DNA of 9,372 nt, taken from the NCBI GenBank assembly GCA_002369055.1, contig DFEL01000077.1, forward strand, positions 1-9,372, in the 5' to 3' direction. This document shows positions 6,754 through 9,372 of the stretch, one piece after another (within the stretch, counting starts at the first letter, position 1; every line of letters begins with the position of its first letter). A model generated the notes under the pieces. It made no database searches. It had not been told where the DNA came from and saw nothing but the letters and a program-made list of their open reading frames with translations. This DNA is from Cyanobacteria bacterium UBA3803 (GTDB lineage Bacteria; Cyanobacteriota; Vampirovibrionia; Gastranaerophilales; Gastranaerophilaceae). Made by a program: the position numbers and the translations under genes.

Positions 6754-7494
6754 ATGCCAACATTAGTAGGAACAAAAAACAAAGCAAATACGGAAATTCA
6801 AGTAAGGATTAAAAACCTTATTGAACGTGACGGTTTTACACAAAAACAATTAGCAGACAAAATTGATGTATCACAAACAATGCTAAGCCTGTATTTAAAA
6901 AACGAGTATGGCGGTGATATTACAGGACTTGAAGAAAAATTATCAAAACTGCTTGAAGACAATAAAGCAGAAAAAATTTACAAAAAAGTCAAACTTGATT
7001 TTGTTAAAACAACCGTTTCAGCAAAACTATTTAACATTGCACAAATTTGTCAATTTAACGGAGAAATTGCACTTTGCACAGGTTCATCAGGACTTGGAAA
7101 AACAACATCTATTAATCAATATGCAAAAGAGCATTCAGGGGTTATAATTATCGACCCTGATGAGGGTATCGGTGTAAGAAGTTTGCTATATTACTTTTGC
7201 AAACCCTTAAAAATAGAACAAGGTATAAACGAATCAAATGTAGCATTTTGCGAAAAAGTAGTTGTACGCAAAGTATGCTGTAACTGCATAGAGGAAGCAA
7301 TAAAAGGTTTAAAAGTTCTTAATTTAGATTTTTGTATCAGAACAAAACAGGAATTGGATAAAGACCGCTTACTGGAATGTGATGAAAATATGCTTTTAAA
7401 AGCAGGTATTTCAATCAAAACAGAAGATAAAGTAAGAATAGAACCAAATTTTGAAAAATTAGCAGCATTATCTGCTGAAAACAAAAGCTTGTAA
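6754..7494 (+). CDS. MuB-Gam fusion: MuB-like ATPase N-terminus joined to Gam C-terminus by deletion
   Basis: Residues 17-68 are a Cro/CI-type helix-turn-helix as in MuB (TQKQLADKIDVSQTMLSLYL), and 102-150 begin an AAA+ ATPase with a perfect Walker A, GSSGLGKTT (110-118), and the strand VIIIDPDEG. MuB activates the transposase and selects targets. The Walker B Asp-Glu, sensor and C-terminal domain are absent. From about residue 180 the sequence instead matches the end of the Mu Gam host-nuclease inhibitor (IEEAIKGLKVLNLDFCIRTK, then ELDKDRLL, AGISI, VRIEPN). The in-frame junction lies near 7245-7290. In Mu, gam lies a few genes after B, so one deletion removing the B 3' end, the intervening genes and the gam 5' end explains this. 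The ribosome binding site GGAGGAGGA is excellent. ATP hydrolysis is unlikely, and DNA-end protection by the Gam remnant is doubtful. Confidence 0.7.
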   Translation: MPTLVGTKNKANTEIQVRIKNLIERDGFTQKQLADKIDVSQTMLSLYLKNEYGGDITGLEEKLSKLLEDNKAEKIYKKVKLDFVKTTVSAKLFNIAQICQFNGEIALCTGSSGLGKTTSINQYAKEHSGVIIIDPDEGIGVRSLLYYFCKPLKIEQGINESNVAFCEKVVVRKVCCNCIEEAIKGLKVLNLDFCIRTKQELDKDRLLECDENMLLKAGISIKTEDKVRIEPNFEKLAALSAENKSL

Positions 7495-7504
7495 CAAGTC
7501 CGAA

Positions 7505-7536
7505 ACGGCACTAAGCCGTCTTAATGTAGAACATTA
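7505..7536. promoter_or_regulatory. Two small adjacent inverted repeats upstream of the Mor-like gene
   Basis: ACGGC/GCCGT with loop ACTAA (7505-7519) and TAATGT/ACATTA with a 3-base centre (7522-7536) lie back to back in the gap between the MuB-Gam fusion and the Mor-like gene. Neither is followed by a T tract, so they are poor terminators. A regulator binding site or mRNA processing hairpins are possible. Confidence 0.35.
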
Positions 7537-7552
7537 GCTGATGAGGTCATTT

Positions 7553-7909
7553 ATGGGCAGAATTATTAAAACAGAATACTTGGACATTGACATTGATTTA
7601 CTTACGGTTGACGATATGCCAAACGAGATTTTAAAAGAAATGTATGAACTGTGCGGTCGAGATGTTGCAGTGTCTTTAATGGAAAACTTTTGTGGTTCTT
7701 TTCTTCATATACCGGCAAGACCGTTTGACAAAATTATACGAAGAATTGCAACAGAAGAATTTGACGGAACAACCGCATCTATAAGAAACATTGCAAGAAA
7801 ATACAAAATGGCAGAACCTGTAATAAGAAAACTTTTAAAACAGTCAAATGTAAAAAATGTTCCTGTTGACGGTCAATTAGGCTTATTTAATAAAAATGAG
7901 GAACAATAA
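7553..7909 (+). CDS. Mor/C-family transcription activator with C-terminal QLGLF motif
   Basis: A 118-residue relative of Mu Mor, the activator of middle transcription. An N-terminal dimerisation region (DMPNEILKEMYELCGRDVAVSL, residues 21-42) and a beta strand with FLHIPAR (50-56) precede the helix-turn-helix DGTTASIRNIARKYKMAEPV (71-90) and IRKLLKQ, in family order. I prefer the ATG at 7553 because GAGGT sits 5 bases before it; an ATG at 7541 would add four residues but has no ribosome binding site. The C-terminal tail after the helix-turn-helix ends with QLGLF (108-112), close to the bacterial sliding-clamp-binding consensus QL(S/D)LF, which is unexpected for this family. It sits in the early operon, two bases before the next start codon. 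No late genes remain downstream to be activated here. Confidence 0.8.
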   Translation: MGRIIKTEYLDIDIDLLTVDDMPNEILKEMYELCGRDVAVSLMENFCGSFLHIPARPFDKIIRRIATEEFDGTTASIRNIARKYKMAEPVIRKLLKQSNVKNVPVDGQLGLFNKNEEQ

Positions 7910-7911
7910 AA

Positions 7912-8112
7912 ATGGTTAAATGGTGCAATGTTTGTAATGATTTTAGAGCAGATAACGCAAATTTTTGCGGTTGGTGCGGTAAAAGCTTACAGCATAGCAA
8001 AAAATATCCAAATTTTAAAACTTGGCAAGAAAGAATGAATATTCTTGACCAAATCAAACAAGATTGTGATGCACAACAACCGATTGAAATAAAACAGCTA
8101 AAACTACTGTAA
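7912..8112 (+). CDS. Zinc-ribbon miniprotein
   Basis: A 66-residue protein with two knuckles, Cys5-x2-Cys8 and Cys19-x2-Cys22 (WCNVC and FCGWCGK), spaced as in small zinc ribbons. The remaining 40 residues are polar and probably helical (TWQERMNILDQIKQD) with no known motif. It starts two bases after the Mor-like stop; GAGGA inside the end of that gene can serve as ribosome binding site, so the two are translationally coupled. Such proteins are common in phage early and middle regions, and a DNA- or RNA-binding role is possible. No specific function can be assigned. Confidence 0.6.
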   Translation: MVKWCNVCNDFRADNANFCGWCGKSLQHSKKYPNFKTWQERMNILDQIKQDCDAQQPIEIKQLKLL

Positions 8113-8125
8113 AAAGGGTACATTT

Positions 8126-8326
8126 ATGAAACACGAAATTGTAATTGAATTTTTAGAACGACAAAAGAGTATTAACGAAATAGAATTTTCAAATTGCATA
8201 GCAAAATTGGCTACAAGCAATTTTACAAGACCTGTTGATAAAGCCAGATTAGAAAACAGAGTAAAAGTAATACGCAAAAGAATTCAGCAATTTAAAGCAG
8301 CAATAGACGATTTAAAGACACTTTAA
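8126..8326 (+). CDS. Small helical hypothetical protein
   Basis: 66 residues, not recognised. It is rich in Lys, Arg, Glu and Ile, and the second half (DKARLENRVKVIRKRIQQFKAAIDDLKTL) has heptad-like hydrophobic spacing consistent with a coiled coil. There is no signal peptide or membrane segment. AAAAAGGG, 7 bases before the ATG, is a clear ribosome binding site. It follows the zinc-ribbon gene after 13 bp and is the last gene of the rightward operon before the non-coding region. Confidence 0.55.
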   Translation: MKHEIVIEFLERQKSINEIEFSNCIAKLATSNFTRPVDKARLENRVKVIRKRIQQFKAAIDDLKTL

Positions 8327-8398
8327 CACATCTTTAATACCGTATTAATAATTTTAAAAAATATATTTTTAAATAAACAAAAATTAGTGTTTTTTTGC

Positions 8399-8453
8399 AA
8401 AAGGTAGGACAGAAATTTTATGTCCTACCTTTAAAAAATTTGTCCTACCTTTT
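8399..8453. repeat. CCTACCTT repeat cluster A (one inverted, two direct copies)
   Basis: AAAAGGTAGGACA (8399-8411) is the inverted copy of TGTCCTACCTTT at 8421-8432 and 8441-8452. Copies one and two form a 12-bp perfect stem with a 9-base loop. Copies two and three are direct repeats 20 bp apart. The hairpin is followed by only three T on either strand, so termination is possible but not convincing. Two-turn spacing would suit protein binding. Confidence 0.75.
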
Positions 8454-8496
8454 ATTTAATAAAAATGTCTATTAAAGCAGTTATAGCAAGTGTTTT

Positions 8497-8534
8497 AAGG
8501 TAGTTCCTACCTTTTTTAAAAAAGTTCCTACCTT
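8497..8534. repeat. CCTACCTT repeat cluster B (one inverted, two direct copies)
   Basis: AAGGTAG (8497-8503) and CTACCTT (8507-8513) form a palindrome with a TTC centre. GTTCCTACCTT occurs at 8503-8513 and again at 8524-8534, 21 bp apart. The order, one inverted then two direct copies, repeats cluster A with a slightly different core (GTTCC instead of TGTCC). This looks like an ancient duplication or a repeated protein-binding array. Confidence 0.7.
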
Positions 8535-8744
8535 ACTACCAAATTAAGTAAGTGCCTAAAACAACCAAATACCATGCTTTATAGATATATCAACAAAAAA
8601 CTGACTTACTTTTTTTGATATTTTTACTTTACTAAATGATACTTTTTTAATACTTTTCTCAAACCTGTTTCAACTCTCAAACCCCTTGCCCCACCTACAC
8701 AATAAACCATTTTAATACATTCTTAAACTACCAATCTCTTAACA

Positions 8745-8766
8745 CCTGAAATAAATTCAGGATGAC
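8745..8766. repeat. REP-like single hairpin with ATAAA loop
   Basis: CCTGAA/TTCAGG around the loop ATAAA, followed by ATGAC. The loop and 3' flank are identical to the second hairpin of the element at 2278-2335, while the stem bases differ with pairing kept. It is probably a half-element of the same family in host DNA. Confidence 0.55.
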
Positions 8767-8808
8767 GACAACTAAAAACCTTAAAACTATTGCTACAAGC
8801 GGATTTTA

Positions 8809-8816
8809 CCCCCCCC
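8809..8816. repeat. C8 homopolymer tract
   Basis: Eight consecutive C in an otherwise A/T-rich intergenic region. Not in a gene. Such a tract is prone to length variation by slippage and could also be an assembly error. Confidence 0.6.
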
Positions 8817-8894
8817 GAAACTCTAAACACGCTATTCATAACGTTTTTCTCCTTTTTCATTATTCTAACATATTTTTTCTAATTTGCAATACAT

Positions 8895-8933
8895 AAAAAA
8901 GCAAGACAGAAAGATTTTCTGTCTTGCTTTTTT
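8895..8933 (-). terminator. fusA rho-independent terminator
   Basis: AAAAAAGCAAGACAGAAA (8895-8912) pairs perfectly with 8916-8933 around a 3-base loop, giving an 18-bp stem with T runs on both sides. It begins 17 bases after the fusA stop on the minus strand. It may work in both directions and so insulate fusA from the prophage operon. Confidence 0.92.
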
Positions 8934-8949
8934 ATTTTTATACAAAATT

Positions 8950-9372
8950 TTATGCTTTAGCACCTGACTTTGCAATAATTTCTTCTTCAACGTTTCTTGG
9001 TACTTGTTCGTAGCATTTGAATTCCATAGAGAATGTACCACGACCTTGAGTGTTAGAACGTAAGTCTGTTGCGTAACCGAACATATTTGCAAGAGGTACT
9101 GTTGCTCTAACAATTACATTACCTGTGTTACCCATAGGTTCTTGACCTTCAACTCTACCACGTCTTTTTGCGATATCACCGATGATGTTACCTGTGTATT
9201 CATCAGGAATTTCAATTTCAACTTTCATCATAGGTTCAAGTACGCAAGGTTGAGCTTTCTTTGTACCATCTTTAATAGCCATTGAACCTGCGATTTTAAA
9301 TGCCATTTCAGAAGAGTCAACTTCGTGGTATGAACCATCATAAAGTTCAACTTTAACGTCAATCATTGGATA
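8950..9372 (-). CDS. fusA: Elongation factor G, C-terminal part (runs off the right edge)
   Basis: This is the last 140 residues of EF-G, the GTPase that drives ribosomal translocation. Domain IV ends with [20 protein letters not shown], and domain V has [44 protein letters not shown] and [10 protein letters not shown], all hallmarks of the family. The reading frame continues through the window edge, so the 5' end is not seen; the ATG at 9364-9366 is internal. The RGRVEGQ and [12 protein letters not shown] segments recall cyanobacterial EF-G, the main clue to the host's lineage. It is a complete host gene end with its own terminator, and shows no sign of disruption by the neighbouring prophage. 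Confidence 0.97.
   Translation of the reverse strand, partial: YPMIDVKVELYDGSYHEVDSSEMAFKIAGSMAIKDGTKKAQPCVLEPMMKVEIEIPDEYTGNIIGDIAKRRGRVEGQEPMGNTGNVIVRATVPLANMFGYATDLRSNTQGRGTFSMEFKCYEQVPRNVEEEIIAKSGAKA

Larger units (their letters stand above)
8327..8949. other. Non-coding region between the prophage early operon and fusA
   Basis: I find no credible gene in these 620 bases. From left to right it holds an A/T-rich stretch, two CCTACCTT repeat clusters (8399-8453 and 8497-8534), an AAGTAAGT/ACTTACTT inverted pair (8546-8553, 8604-8611), an A/T-only hairpin ATATCAA/TTGATAT (8587-8621), a REP-like hairpin, a C8 tract and the fusA terminator. Sequence from about 8640 is C-richer and T-poorer on the plus strand than the prophage genes, so the prophage/host boundary probably lies between 8540 and 8740. 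Confidence 0.6.

Noticed and set aside
7191..7511. Minus-strand frame opposite the MuB-Gam gene
   Set aside because: Ser/Phe-rich antisense translation with no ribosome binding site, opposite a gene with strong motifs.
8399..8534. CRISPR-like array
   Set aside because: Repeats are only 11-13 bp, mixed in orientation, with spacers under 10-45 bp, and no cas gene is present.

Overview
This AT-rich window appears to be degraded Mu-like (transposable) prophage DNA lying next to the host gene fusA. The only clearly chromosomal gene is the 3' part of fusA (EF-G) at the right edge, on the minus strand. Its C-terminus ([26 protein letters not shown]) resembles cyanobacterial-lineage EF-G as I remember it. 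With the very low GC, this suggests a non-photosynthetic, gut-type member of the Cyanobacteriota (Gastranaerophilales/Vampirovibrionia). That assignment is tentative; an AT-rich Firmicute or another gut lineage cannot be excluded.

Layout. (1) 1-2273 is contractile-tail debris. The C-terminal 60% of a tail sheath protein on the minus strand sits head-to-head with an N-terminally truncated baseplate J protein on the plus strand, followed by a gpU-like tail protein. (2) 2274-2479 is an intergenic strip with a double-hairpin REP-like element, a 10-bp tandem duplication and a terminator shared by convergent units. (3) 2480-4248, minus strand, is a lysogeny operon: a LexA/CI-type S24 repressor followed by a stand-alone PD-(D/E)XK nuclease related to the HsdR N-terminus. 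(4) 4249-4393 is a divergent control region with a good rightward promoter and several inverted and direct repeats. (5) 4394-8326, plus strand, is the early operon: a small excisionase/Ner-like DNA-binding protein, an apparently intact MuA-type DDE transposase, a MuB-Gam fusion created by deletion, a Mor-type activator, a zinc-ribbon miniprotein and a small helical protein. (6) 8327-8949 is non-coding. It holds two clusters of a CCTACCTT repeat arranged with a 20-21 bp period, a second REP-like hairpin, a C8 tract and the fusA terminator.

How the genes fit together. The repressor and the divergently transcribed Ner-like protein would form a lysogeny/transposition switch over the shared control region. 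MuA and MuB would carry out replicative transposition, Gam would protect DNA ends, and Mor would activate middle/late genes. No complete late region follows Mor, MuB has lost its Walker B half, and the tail genes are broken. The element is therefore probably unable to make particles, although the repressor-nuclease operon and the transposase look intact. The most notable points are the sheath/J inversion junction, the MuB-Gam fusion, the nuclease cargo behind the repressor, the CCTACCTT repeat clusters near the presumed right boundary, and a sliding-clamp-type QLGLF motif at the end of the Mor-like protein.
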